In this document: piece by piece, positions 23,877 to 35,736 of the stretch
Numbering within the stretch: position 1 is the first letter of the stretch
How the letters are laid out: each line of letters begins with the position of its first letter
Assembly (NCBI RefSeq): GCF_910594005.1
Contig: NC_057843.1
Coordinates: 32,957,001 to 33,021,000 of the forward strand
From: Cervus elaphus
Lineage: Eukaryota; Chordata; Mammalia; Artiodactyla; Cervidae
Length of the DNA: 64,000 bases
Direction: 5' to 3'
Notes under the pieces: generated by a model
Told to the model about the DNA's origin: nothing
Database searches by the model: none
The model's input: only the letters and a program-made list of their open reading frames with translations
Translations under genes and position numbers: made by a program

Positions 23877-23969
23877 TATGATTCATGGGTCATTCTAATG
23901 GGGGTTCGTAGTCTCTAAAGGAAAATTATAAGAACAATTGATCAAATTTTCCTCTAACCTAAATTTGAA

Positions 23970-24160
23970 AAGTGAAAGTCACTCCGTGGTGTCTGACTCT
24001 TTGTGACCCCATGGACTATACAGCCCATGGAACTCTCCAGGCTAGAATACTAGAGTGGGTAGCCTTTCCCTTCTCCAGGGGATCTTCCTAATCCAGGAAT
24101 CAAACAGGGGTCTCCAGCATTGCAAGCGAATTCTTTACCAACTGAGCTATGAGGAAACAT
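23970..24160 (-). mobile_element. Bov-tA SINE
   Basis: Antisense copy with the agtgaaagtcactccg-type tail start and the tRNA-like head at about 24130-24155. It carries a small deletion near 24020. Confidence 0.9.
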
Positions 24161-24194
24161 CGAAATTTAAGTGACCATAATTGCCTACGGCTAT

Positions 24195-24310
24195 TAAATG
24201 GCAACCGACTCCAGTAGCCTTGCCTGGAGAATCCCATGGACAGAGGAGCCTGACGGGCTACAGTACGTGGGGTCACAAGAGTCAGACATGACTTAGCAAC
24301 TAAACCACCA
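24195..24310 (+). mobile_element. SINE tail fragment (Bov-tA/BOV-A type)
   Basis: Only the BovB-derived monomer is present (atggcaaccgactccagtag ... cagacatgacttagcaacta). There is no tRNA-like head. Confidence 0.85.
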
Positions 24311-24440
24311 GCACCATTATTTCTAAGATATTAGAAGAAATTAAAATCACGAAGAAAAGTAAAATCTTTGGCATCAGTTTGTTGTAACTATATTATTTTG
24401 ATTGAATATTCATTATGCACCATTTATTATAAACAGTAAT

Positions 24441-24509
24441 ACCAGAGATTGAACCCAGGTCTTCTGCATTAGAGGCCGATTCTTTACCGTCTGAGCCAGT
24501 AGAGAAGCG
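24441..24509 (-). mobile_element. Bov-tA SINE head fragment between 30-bp direct repeats
   Basis: Only the tRNA-like head remains (gattgaacccaggtcttctg ... ctttaccgtctgagccag). Imperfect direct repeats of about 30 bp, both starting cattatgcac, lie on both sides (24411-24440 and 24521-24549). That is longer than a usual SINE target duplication. Confidence 0.8.
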
Positions 24510-24549
24510 CTTCTTTCATCCATTATGCACTATTTACTGTAACAATAAT

Positions 24550-24924
24550 ATGCAAGTGATAATTAATATGCAGTAATACTGAAATGATAATTTATCTACT
24601 CACAGTTTACATGTAAACAAAGCACTGTGACTAAGAGTGACAAGTGAAAATTAACTAATTTCACAGTATTCTTGGGAGTGACCAGGAATCAAAAATTCTT
24701 CAGGCACTATATTCAAAAGTGTGGATTTATTTCTTACTTTATTTTTCCATTTATTTAAAAACACTGAATGGGTTCTCATGAATGCTAAGCACTCTTCCAG
24801 CCAGAAGTTTATATTAGGACTCTTCCCACAGAATATCAAAGAAAAAAATGAGAGAAGAGGGGCAGGATAAATTTCCTGGCTCATGGATTCTTTTATAATT
24901 TTGGTACTTATTTTAAACAGAAGG
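24550..24924. other. Unassigned sequence
   Basis: No recognised repeat. The 77-codon antisense ORF at 24651-24884 has no motif. Confidence 0.4.
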
Positions 24925-25150
24925 TATCATTAGTATAGTATAAGGTAAAATCACTGGATCAAGAATCAGAATACTGTTCCACATCTTGACCCTATTATTT
25001 ACTGTCCCTACAACCTTGGGCAAGTCACATAATCTCTCATGTTACTGGTCATTGAATGCTTTTGGATAATAGAGAAAATAATAACCAAGTAGTTCTAAAG
25101 ATCAAATGAAACAATGTATGCAAAAGTAGTTTGAAACTAAATTGCTGTAC
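24925..25150 (+). mobile_element. MIR SINE
   Basis: Sense MIR with its core 'caaccttgggcaagtcacat' (25011-25030) and the following 'agatcaaatgaaacaatgta' segment. Confidence 0.75.
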
Positions 25151-25245
25151 AGGTTTAAAATATTTTTATTGTTTCCAAAATCATTTTAATAGATTATGCT
25201 TTAGGTTAGGCATTTTCCTCTTCCTATTATTATCTCTTTTTTAAA

Positions 25246-26120
25246 TTTTTCACAGCATCATCTTTCAGGATTTGAAATAGCTCAACTGGAATTCCATCAC
25301 CTCCACTAGCTTTGTTCATAGTGATGCTTCCTAAGACCCACTTGACTTCACATTCCAGGATATCTGGCCCCAGGCGAGTGATCACACCATCATGATTATC
25401 TGGGTCATGAAGATCTTTTTTGTATAGTTCTGTATATTCTTGCCACTTCTTCTTAATATCTTCTGCTTCTGTTAGGTCCATACCATTTCTGTCCTTTATT
25501 GAGCCCATCTTTGCATGAAATATTCCTTTGGTATCTCTCATTATCTTGAAGAGATCCCTAGTCTTTCCCATTCTATTGTTTCCCTCTATTTCTTTGCATT
25601 GATCTCTGAGGAAGGCTTTCTTATCTCTCCTTGCTATTCTTTGGAACTCTGCATTCAAATGAGTATATCTTGCATTTCCTCCCTTGCCTTTAGCCTCTCT
25701 TCTTTCCTCAGCTATGTGTAAGGCCTCCTAAGATCACCATTTTGCCTTTTTGCATTTCCTTTTCTTGGAGATGGTCTTTATCACTGCCTCCAGTACAATG
25801 TCATGAATCTCTGTCCATAATTCTTCAAGTACTCTGTCTATCAGATGTAATCCCTTGAATCTATTTGTCACTTCCACTGTATAAACATAAGGGAGTTGAT
25901 CTAGGTCATACCTGAATGGTCTAGTGGTTTTCCCTACTTTCTTCAACTTAAGTCTGAATTTTGCAATGAGGAGGTCATGATCTGTGCCACAGTCATCTCC
26001 TGGTCTTGTTTTTGCTGACTGTATAGAGCTTCTCCATCTTTGGCTGCAAAGAATATAATCAATCTGATTTTGGTATTGACCATCTGGTGATATCCATGTG
26101 TAGAGTCTTCTCTTGTGTTG
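25246..26120 (-). mobile_element. BovB LINE, inverted 5' part of a twin-primed insertion
   Basis: This block is BovB in antisense, from just inside the RT (right of ttcacagcatcatctttcag) back to the end of the endonuclease region (tagagtcttctcttgtgttg). The same insertion continues at 26121 in the opposite orientation. The antisense ORFs 25230-25658 and 25734-26225 are BovB coding remnants in different frames. The outer flanks carry an imperfect direct repeat (attatctcttttttaaa at 25229-25245 and attatcatattttttaaa-like at 26511-26528), which supports one insertion event. Confidence 0.85.
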
Positions 26121-26510
26121 GACTAAAAAGAAAGCTGAGCACTGAAGAATTAATGCTTTTGAACTGTGGTGTTGGAGAAGACTCTGAAGAGTCCCTTGGA
26201 CTGCAAAGAGATCCAACATGTCCATCCTAAAGGAAATCAGTCCTGAATATTCATTGAAAGGACTGATGCTGAAGCTGAAACTCCAATACTTTGGCTACCT
26301 GATGTGAAGCACTGACCCCGATGCTGGGAAAGATTGAAGGTTGGAGGAGAAGGGGAAAACAGAGGATAAGATGGTTGGATGGCATCACCGACTCAATGGG
26401 CATGAATTTTGAGTAAGCTCCGGAAGTTGATGATGGACAGGGAAGCTTCGTGTGCTGCAGTCTATGGGGTTGCAAAGAGTCAGACACAACTGAGCTACTG
26501 AACTGAACTG
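26121..26510 (+). mobile_element. BovB LINE, forward 3' part of the same insertion
   Basis: The sense 3' end of BovB, starting 'gactaaaaagaaagctgagc' and ending in ctgaactgaactg at 26510. The junction with the inverted part shares gttg (26117-26120), which both parts could supply. About 1 kb of the element between the two parts is missing. Confidence 0.88.
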
Positions 26511-26527
26511 ATTATCATATTTTTTTA

Positions 26528-28399
26528 AAAAAATACTTGCTCTGTAGCACATCAGTTCAGTAAGATAGCCATTATTGCTAACCTTTTCTCTTTGCATTCT
26601 TCCTATTTCTCCCGGCACATTATTCTAATAAAGCTATCTTTTCCAACATGTAAAATACATTCATAATCTTGAATAAAGGAAGACAGGCAGTATAATAAAA
26701 ATGTATTAAAAATGTATATCTAAAGATCAGGATGAAGGATGAGTGATTTGTAGTACAACCTGCCATCAAAAGTAATGAACGCTAGGGAATGTATAAGACA
26801 TGCGTAAGAATCAATATTAAAACCATACTTAGCACAGTCTAAGAGGGCAATAGTGACATTCAGCATAGCATTTTACATTTTGCTAATGGATTTGAAAGGC
26901 GACTGTCATTTTGAACTCTTTAGCAACAAAATCCACTTTATTCTGTTAAGTTGTAAATAGAAGAATGTCATAGTATTAACCTACTTCTCAAGTTAGACTG
27001 AAATTCATGGAATGTGACTGACAGAGTGTTTTTCCCTGTGTTTCTTATATCTTTGTTTATTTATTTTGATAAAAGAAATCTGAGTTTAATTTTCATTATA
27101 AAATCAATAATGATGATAATCATAGGGTCTCTTTGAGTTTTATAATTGACCAAGAGGTAATAGACAGTTGTTGAATGCAATTTAAGTTGGCACAATTGAT
27201 TTCAAAGCCATCTAGCATTTGAACTTTTGCAAGTTAACATAAACAAGAGTGAGGTATGGAAGTGATACAAATAAGAAAAGTACCTGGTAAAAAACGAGTA
27301 TTTCCTTATTGATCTTAAAATCACATAATCTCTTCTTCAGATTTTTAAATTTTTTTGTTTGTTAGCGGAAAGCAAGTCTTAAAGAATATATCTGAAAGTG
27401 ATCATCCTGACTATATCTTATAGAATGGCTATTGGTAGTTATTTCTATTTTTGCTCATCCTTTGAAATATATCTTTCTGTTATTACAAGTGCTATATGTA
27501 ACAAATACATACTAAGTATATATCAATATGTTTTATTCTATATCTGTTGATTTTCATCTATCTGGCAAAGACTTTCAATTACTAGTATTCTATTGATAAA
27601 ATGAAAATTACTGTTAGTGCACTTAATAGATATTTATGCATTTGTATTGCATCTTACAAAATCATGATTCTATTTTCTGCCTGTCTTTAACGGGCATCTC
27701 TCTCTCTCCCAAACCTGTAAAATGCCATGAAAGTTGATAAATTTAATAAAACTACCTTGAGTTGGAATCTGACACTCATAGTACATTTCTTGCTCATCCT
27801 GGCCAATGTTGTCATACTTGGAAGACAGTTACTATATGAAGAGAGGCAAAAGGCCCAACAGAAAATTTGTGCAACTGCCCTTTTATTAACAGTTAAATGA
27901 CAGATATAGCAGTAGCAGCTAAATTTAAACAATAGTACTAAATCTAACCCAGTCTTCTGGATATGGGAGAAGAGACTGCTGAAAATATGAGATGAAATGA
28001 AGAGAAAGTATAGAATGCCTTGACTAAACACACACACATGCAGATACAGAATGAATTGTATACATATTGATGATGATTTTTTTTTTCCTTTTTTGCATTA
28101 TTCTGCCTTGTTCCTTTTGGGTTCCACTGATACCAAATCCTAACTCTCCTTTTCTTGTTCTGCACAAAGAAATATAAGTAGTTACAATACCGAGCATGCT
28201 CGGTGTCCTTCAGCAGGCTAAGCCTTTTGAATGAACCTGATAATTGCCACGTTTCTACCTTTCTCACTTCCTTTTCACTGGTGTTCTTATGAAACCTGAA
28301 AGCAATCCCGGGAGTTAGCAAGCAAATACATCATTCCCATTTGTCCTGCACGTTGGAGCGACAGGATCATTTTCAGGACTGACTTAGCTATTCAGTTAT
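26528..28399. other. Unassigned AT-rich sequence, 1.9 kb
   Basis: No transposon is recognised. Antisense ORFs 27687-28037 (116 codons) and 27944-28321 (125 codons) have no recognisable domain and low-complexity composition, so I do not call genes. A 16-bp CpG-containing palindrome lies at 28189-28204. Confidence 0.45.
28189..28204. repeat. Perfect 16-bp palindrome
   Basis: accgagcatgctcggt equals its own reverse complement and has a CpG in each arm. It stands in AT-rich DNA with few CpGs. Confidence 0.9.
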
Positions 28400-28617
28400 A
28401 AAGGCTTAGAATCCCAGGTGAAAGCCTGCTCTGCAGCCTGAGGTCTGTGTTGACCTCAAACCAATTATTCAACATCCCAAAGCCTGAGGTGGAAACTGAA
28501 GACATGCATAAAAATCCTGTAGGATTGCTAATAAGATTAGAGATAATGTTTGTAAAGTCCTTTCAGTTAGTGCTAGGCACACAGGGGGCAGCTAGTGAAA
28601 AATGGCTACTATTATTA
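28400..28617 (+). mobile_element. MIR SINE
   Basis: Sense MIR, diverged, with 'aatgtttgtaaagtcctttc' (28546-28565) and 'agtgctaggcacacaggggg' before a terminal 'ctactattatta'. Confidence 0.65.
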
Positions 28618-29479
28618 AAAAGAAACACTGTAATTAGAGACCCAAGTTTGATGATGATATTTAAAATATTTTAGGCCTAAGAATAGTAAAGACTTTGTTT
28701 CATGTTTGAGGGCCTCTAGAGTAAGAAACACTTCGCAGAGCAGAATTAAAGGCTGTCCTTGACTGTCTGCCTTCTGAAATACTTGTTTCCTGCTATTGAT
28801 TTCACAAGCATGGCACAAGCCCGTGGAAAGAAGAGGTAACAATGGTTTAAAAATAAAATGTAATATTGCTTTTGAGATTTTTGTTTGTTTGGGTGCTAGC
28901 TTACAAAATATGTCAAGGATTGTATGAAATTTGTAATATGTTTTCAAACATCTCCAGGAGAGATGGGATAATCACAGTATATGGTATATTTGTCCATCCC
29001 TAAATTAAAAGAGTGAAAAGCTACCCAATTATCAAACTAATAAAGGTAGTGTTCACTGTGCCAGACTTTGCTCTAAGATATTCATATAAAATTTTTTATT
29101 TCATTTGGTGATTCCGTGAATTTTATTCTTCTCATATTTTTAACATTGGGTGCTGAGGTTTGTAGAGATAATTATAGAAGGATATAGTACAATTCATTCT
29201 ACCTCTTTTTGTATTTATCACCTTCGTCAATGGTCCCTCCAATATAACAACCCGGGATTCCTAAAGTTATTTTGGCGCCAACCCTCTCTTAATTCTTTTT
29301 ACCTTAGAAGTCTTTAATCCTACAGATGTCCCTCTAGATATCTTTGTATTAAGATGGTCATTATATTATGACCATTCTTTCAGTTTTTGTTTTTTGCAGT
29401 ATCAGATCCTTCCACCTTCGGTCCTTTCCCCACGTGGTTGTTACAGTTATCTCCATAGAGAAATAAGTTCTTGTCGCTG
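28618..29479. other. Unassigned sequence
   Basis: No recognised repeat. The antisense ORF 28615-28947 (110 codons) has no known motif. Confidence 0.4.
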
Positions 29480-29760
29480 CTCTGACTTAAAGCTTCTGCT
29501 CACTGCTTAGCAAGGCTTCAGAGGCTCTTTATCACCAGCATTTTCCCACACCTTGATTCTCAGTGCCTGCCACTCCCCACACTTCCTCCCACTTTACCCA
29601 AGCTTTAATTCATCCATTATACGCAAACACACTTTGTATCCTTGCTGTAATTATCCCCTAAACACAATACCAGGTCTTGTCATTTGTATTCGTTTGGACT
29701 ACCCTCAGAATTACTTGTAAACTTTCCCTGATTCAACCACATTTTAAATTGGATTCCTTG
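29480..29760 (+). mobile_element. Possible L2 LINE relic
   Basis: The order 'cttagcaaggcttcagaggc', a pyrimidine-rich 'cctgccactccccacacttc' block and 'acccaagctttaattcatcc' resembles the mid-3' part of L2. The match is weak. Confidence 0.35.
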
Positions 29761-30149
29761 TGACTCTAGGATGGATATCTTTCTGTACGAGGCTTATTGG
29801 GGCGGCTTTCAGCAGAGCTGCATGTCAGAGATGGAGGAAGCAGTATTGTTAAGAGGAGAGGTTGAAATGTGGTACGGATGAAAAGAACCCTTAGCCAATC
29901 TAACTGAGTGAGCAGATCACAGAACAGTATTCAATAAAGGTTTTCCCTGAGGAAGAAGCATAATCTTGGGCAGAGCAGACCTCTTTTGGCTGAAGATAAT
30001 TCCTGGAGAAGGATAGATCAGAACTGTAGCAGCCCAGGAGCAGGGATGATGGGGATTGCAGACCCGAAGGAGTTTCCGAGTGGCCCAGTACAGCACGCAC
30101 TGCACCCCTATAGGGGATATTCCTCCAGCACTTGTCATCTGTACTCAGA
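29761..30149. other. Unassigned sequence, slightly GC-richer
   Basis: Locally richer in GC and CpG (for example 'cccgaaggagtttccgagtg' at 30063-30082) than its neighbours. Overlapping short ORFs on both strands (29900-30138 minus, 29986-30243 plus) show no motif. Confidence 0.4.
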
Positions 30150-30240
30150 GTTGGATCTCTTTTCAGTCTGTGAACTCCCTGCGTTTATGTCTTTAGGAGC
30201 CATCCGCTTGCTGTACAGTGCCTGGTGCCTTGGAAGCTTT
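30150..30240 (+). mobile_element. L2 LINE 3' end (short)
   Basis: 'cagtctgtgaactccctgcg' followed by 'ctgtacagtgcctggtgcct' is the L2 3'-end signature, though abbreviated. Confidence 0.5.
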
Positions 30241-31628
30241 TAAAAGGACACCGACTTGCCGCAGAACGAAATGCCCTACACCTGGAGTCATAATACCTGA
30301 TGCTGTATGCCTCCTTGTAAAACGTGTACAGATTATCTATCTTAGAAGTTTTAATTAGCATTGCTATTTGGTTAAATTGGCTTTCAAGGAGATAAAGGGA
30401 GAAATGCTGAGAAGAGCTTTAGTTTGTAAAGAGAGCTCTACAATGGAAAAAGCTATTTCAGAGACACAGTGGATTACCAACATCAATTAGAAAACAGAAA
30501 GAGGAAGACCTTTAAAAAAATACATATTTGAGAGAAAGGGCAATTGGAGACTCTTAATTTGAACATTGGGGAGAACTGGAGTGAGGTATGGACCACAAGG
30601 ATAAATTACTGGAAAATATTTAGAATCAGCTGAGTTCAGGGCTGTAAATCAAACACCTCAGACACTATTGCAAAACCATTGCCATGATGGAAATAAATAA
30701 ATTCTCAAGTAGCTACTTGACTGGTTATTTCAGTAAAATATATTGATATTTCAGTTGGTATAGGGATAGTTATGTCTCCCTAAGGAAAAAAATATATATA
30801 AGTGGCCTGCCCTTCACAGACATGGCACGTTGAAGCCTCACGATAAGTGTTTGTTCGCTACCTCTTTCCCATAAAAGTAAAAGTTTTAAGTCTGCCTTAC
30901 TTTTCATTTCAAAAATGTGCTAAAGTACCTGATGTTAGACATCCAGGGATCTTCTATTGCCCACATGGTGCCTCTCACAAGAGGCTATATAGTCACAGAC
31001 TTGACTCAGCCTGAACGTCAGGAAATGAAAACAGATCTCTCTCTCCTCTTTTCCTATCTGAGTAGACCCCTTGTACATATATTTTTGCTTTGCCCTTTCT
31101 CCTATTCACACAGGTAATGTGGTCTTTTTAAAAAAACTTAATACAAAAAGATATCGCCTACAGTGCATGTGTATATTGGAGGTAGAATTAGCATACACCT
31201 CTTTTCTCACATTAAGAATAAAATGAGTTATGATTTGAGTCAACAGTGTTTAGTATCAATATCTTGCAGAGCAGTACACTAGAAAATATGCTGGAGAATG
31301 ATGAATAAAACATAGGAATATTGAGAAGGAAGACAAATCACTAGCAGTAATGGCAGAAGAATGAAGCAAGTGTATGGTTTAGGTGGAAATAAGATGCTAT
31401 GACAGCAAGGAGGTGGGGATGATAGCTTTTGACCTAAGGGAAATCAGAAGATGTGGCTATTTTCAGACCTTGTGAGTGTCCTTAATCATTAATTAATCGA
31501 CCCCTGCATGTAAATCTGTGTTGTTGGCTCCGTATGTGTTTCCTAGTAATTGATACCCACTTTTCCAGTTAATTTTATGTATCTTCCATCTGTGCTTTTT
31601 TGGATGCTGGGAAATGATTTTAGAATGA

Positions 31629-31662
<34 letters not shown>

Positions 31663-32715
31663 GTCTCAGGAATGCCAGTTTTATAAAGACCAAAAACTGA
31701 CTGAAAGGAGATCAAGCAACGTGACACACATCACAGTATTGAATGTGGCTTTGAGTCCAACAATTAGAAATATGGCAGAAAATTGCTGGGAAAAAAAAGA
31801 AAAAGTCGAGTTAGAAGAATAATTTTGGGGAAATTTTGTCAGAAAGCAAATTTCTAAAACTAAGATTCAGCTCAAGCATGATAGAACTAGTATGATATAG
31901 CAGAGATAGTGACAGAATCTAAGACAATGACTATTGGAGGCTGTTTCAAGTCATCTGCAACATAACAACATGAGGAAAGTTTAGGACCGCTCAAAAATTC
32001 CATCAGAATTTGGAGTTTGCATCTAGAAATTGACTACAAAATGGGATGGAGAGAAGTTTAGATGACCTGAAGATAAAATAGTCTGAAACTGAGAAGTCAA
32101 AAAGCAACTGTTTTGCAGAGTTGCAGAAGGATGCACGTTATACTGAAGGAATGTGTGAAGGAAGTAAAGTTTCCATATATAGGTTTTTTCTGTAACTTCC
32201 TCATCCTTCTTACTACCCTCCAATGGCTAGGTAGCTGGAAAAGAAGGTAAAGCTTACTTTTCTTTGCTGATCTCAGTACAATCCAATCATTAATTTTTTT
32301 TTACATTGCAAAATGTGTCTTCTTGGATGATGCAAATTCATCATTGTTCTCTTATATTCTCTAAGATATCATCTGGGTGCAGAACAGTAGAACCATAGTG
32401 TATGGCAGGATCTTGTAACACTGGGAAAAGGGTCTTCCTCTGCTAATTTATATATGCCCTGGTTGTTATGCTAACGTATTATTTATCTAAGCTGTTGTTT
32501 TGCCTGATTGAGTTGGCAATGGCTGCTGATTTCTGCTACAGATGATGTCTTATTCTGTCTTATTTCCTAGTGTCTAGGAACCCTTCCAGTTGAACTGACC
32601 TTTTGAATTTCTGCTGCTTCTCTCATCTTGGCCACAGTCTGATGGCAGCATCTACTTAGGTATCCCTTTACCCTCAACCACAGGAGGCCATATTGCCTTT
32701 TGATCTTCTGTATGC
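30241..32715. other. Mostly unassigned sequence, 2.5 kb
   Basis: No transposon or gene is recognised apart from the CA microsatellite listed separately. ORFs are at most 90 codons and without motifs. Confidence 0.45.
31630..31661. repeat. (CA)16 microsatellite
   Basis: Uninterrupted CA run, likely polymorphic. The adjoining ORFs translate the repeat as Thr-His on one strand and Val-Cys on the other. Confidence 0.95.
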
Positions 32716-32945
32716 TCTCCTCAGTTGGGGCAATTGATAAAGAATCCTCCTGCAATGCAAAAGACACAAGAGACACAGGTTCAATCCCTGGCTTGGAATG
32801 ATCACCTGGAGGAGGGCATGGAAACCCACTCCAATATTCTTGTCTGGATAATCCCATGGACAGAGGAGCCTTGCAGGCTACATTCCAGGGGTTGCAAAGA
32901 GTCAGACACAACTCTTTGTGTGAGCCAAGAGCACACACACACATG
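32716..32945 (+). mobile_element. Bov-tA SINE with CA tail
   Basis: Sense copy from 'tcctcagttggggcaattga' through 'gtcagacacaactctttgtg', ending in an ACAC tract at 32932-32943. The B box reads ggttcaatccc (32779-32789), one base off the canonical form. Confidence 0.9.
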
Positions 32946-33791
32946 CCAGTGACATGCAGGAACAGAGAAGCATTTGGAAGTATAGGTTAGACCTTCTCTT
33001 TGCCTGACAACCTCCCAGCTACACCAAGCCCTCCAAAGCTAGCTCAGAGATACTCTCTTCAGGAGGCTGCTCTCCACCTCCCACATGGGTGGCTGGGAAA
33101 TTCCACATATAGAGTTGACCTCGCACCATACTGAACCTTGCTGCTCCAACCCTTATGTGGTTTGCAATTCCAGGACTGGAAAATCAGAGTAGGTGGCTAT
33201 TCTTATATATATTTCTTCAGTCTCCTTGCTTGTCTACCATTCTCTCCTAAATTTCAGTGAAATTGAAAGTGGTGGGATTTTCATTTATTTCTCCCACTCG
33301 TCTTCCTTGGACATCTACTACATCAAACTCTGTCATTTAAGCACTCAAGTCCAGACAATAATATGTTCAATGGGAAATTGGAAAGACAATGTTATCTCTC
33401 ACAGCAATGCCTGGTTTTAAGCCTATAGCCTAACGTTTTGTTTTTATAAAAAATAATTTATCAACTACTACTTAATGTTTTTAACAGTAAAAAGTAGTAT
33501 CACTGGATATATGTCATTTATTTCTCCTGTTGCTTTTATCACTATAGTATAATATAAAACTTCCAATCCAGTATGTTCTGTCCCTGTATTGAAGCTCATG
33601 AATATCTTAAAAAAGAAATAGTTCTAGATAGCATGTTAGTTTAAGACTCAGTAAACAGTAACCAAACAAATGTCTTACAACAGATTTTTCCTCATAAAGA
33701 ATGTAAGATAGCCAATAGTAGGAACAATGCAGTGGGTCAGGCCTCTGCCCTGGAACCCAGGCCAGGCCTCCTCAGCCACCGATAATACCAT
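32946..33791. other. Unassigned sequence upstream of the NEK4 pseudogene
   Basis: No repeat is recognised. The last ~60 bp (from about 33730) is GC-richer and could be 5' untranslated sequence of the retrocopied NEK4 mRNA, but I cannot confirm that. Confidence 0.4.
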
Positions 33792-34100
33792 ATGGTCTCT
33801 GGCATCTGTGTCCTGATTGTGGGTGGGATCAGTACGGGGAGGTGACTGTGAGATCAGAGGGAATGGCAGTATGTCATCAAAAAGCTGAAGCTCCAAAATG
33901 CCTCAGCTGAGAGCATCAAGTGGCTGAACAGAAAGCTCAGCTCTTGTCTCAGCTGAAGGACCCAATGCTATCACCTACAAAGAGCCGTGGGAGGGAGGAG
34001 AGCATCTGTTGAACATCATCATGGGCTTCTGCAAAGGAGGTGCTCTGTACCGAAAATTCTAAGAGCAGAAGGGGAAGCGTCTGCTTGAGAGTTTGGTGGT

Positions 34101-34317
34101 GGGCTTTCCTGGTGGCTCAGATGGTAAAGAATCTGCCTGCAATGCAGTAGACCCGGCTTTGATCCCTGGATCAGAAAGATCCCCTGGAGAAGGGAATGGC
34201 AACCCACTCCAGTATTCTTGCCTGGAGAATCCCATGGACAGAGGAGCCTGGTGGGCTACAGTCCATGGGGTCACAAAGAGTTGGACATGATTGAGTGACA
34301 GACACTTTCGCTATCAC
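34101..34317 (+). mobile_element. Bov-tA SINE inside the NEK4 pseudogene
   Basis: Complete sense copy (gggctttcctggtggctcag ...). The perfect 9-bp repeat tttggtggt at 34092-34100 and 34318-34326 is its target duplication, and the NEK4 reading resumes directly after it. The insertion therefore postdates the retrocopy. Confidence 0.95.
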
Positions 34318-35736
34318 TTTGGTGGTAGAGTGGTTTGTTCAGATTCTCATGGCCCTGCAGTATTTACATGAAAAATACTTCCTTCATTGAGCTCTGCAAG
34401 CTCAAAATGTCTTCCTAACAAGAGCAAAACATCATCAAAGAGGGTGAATTAGGGATTTCCTGAGTGCTTGAGAACCACTGTGGCATGGCTGGAACACCTA
34501 TTGGCACATACATGAGCCCTGAATTGTTCTTAAACAAACCCTAAAACTAGAAGTCTGATATTTGGGCTATGAGATGCTGTGTTTATGAAATGGCAATCCT
34601 GGAAGCATGCTTTCAATGCAAAAAACATGAATTCTTTGGTTTATTGGATTATTGAAAGATCTGCCACCGATGTTGAAAGGTTATAGCCCAGAGTTGATAG
34701 AATTGATAAAAACCATGCTGAGCAAAAAGCCTGAAGAAAGACCTTCTGTGAGGAGCATTCCTGAGACAGCTTTACATAAAGCACCAAATATCTTTGTTTT
34801 TGGAGGCCACAAAGGCAAAAAAAAACCCAAAATAACATTAAAAATGGTGGCTCTAAATTCAAGCCTGTAGTTACAGTGCTTTCTGGAAAGATTGAATTAA
34901 GTTATGAAGTAGTTCACTCTCAATCACACTCTTCTGAGAGCTCCAAGACATATGTAATGGGTGAAGACAAATGTTTGTCCCAAGAGAAACCCATGGCCAT
35001 TGGCCCCTTGAAGACACCCACAAGTCTGAAAGACCATGACTACAAAGCAGACAGAAGCAGTACTGCAGAATCACTAGCTGTGATTTTAGGGTGAATATTA
35101 ACATCTTTCTTGAAGAAAGGTGAAACTCAATAGATGAAAGCTAGTTCAAGAGAATCAACCAAGACACTCAGATACCTCTAATAAGCTAGAAGGTAAATGT
35201 AATATTTCTCAAGTGAAGGAGAGTCTGAATAATAACACTAAATCCAGTGTTCAACCTGAAACCTGAAATTTCCACATGGTCCTCTGAGTGTGTCACCGGA
35301 GTGATGAATGAGCCAGTGAAGACTCTGCAGCCCCTAAACAAAGACCAAGATTTACCAAAGGACTAGAATCAAGTTGCTGGTGAATGCGTTATAGGAAAAC
35401 AGGATAGAAGCCACCCAGGTTTACAGCCATACGGCTCTGGGTCTCAACCTTCCCTGTCTTGGCAGTAGCTGCAGAAGGAGAGAGAACCTATTGAGCACAA
35501 TGGGGAAAAGACAGTTCCAAGAGACCCTCCTCATCTTTTGCCTTCTCTTCCCACTGTTGGAAAATTGGATGTCATATCAACACAAAAAGATGCTGAAAGC
35601 CAAAGTAGAGTGGTCACTGGATCTGTGAGTAGTTCCAGGAGCAGTGAGACGACAACATCAAAGGACCAACCATTATCAGAAAGAGAGGGAAGGCAACTAA
35701 AGCAGTCTCAAGATGAAATCTTGCCCTCAGGCCCTT

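Noticed and set aside
27687..28321. Two overlapping antisense ORFs (116 and 125 codons) as genes
   Set aside because: No domain, no promoter or splice context, and cysteine/phenylalanine-rich composition typical of random AT-rich reading frames.
29986..30243. Exon of a host gene in the GC-richer stretch
   Set aside because: No splice-site pair with coding similarity is seen, and the right part is an L2 3' end.
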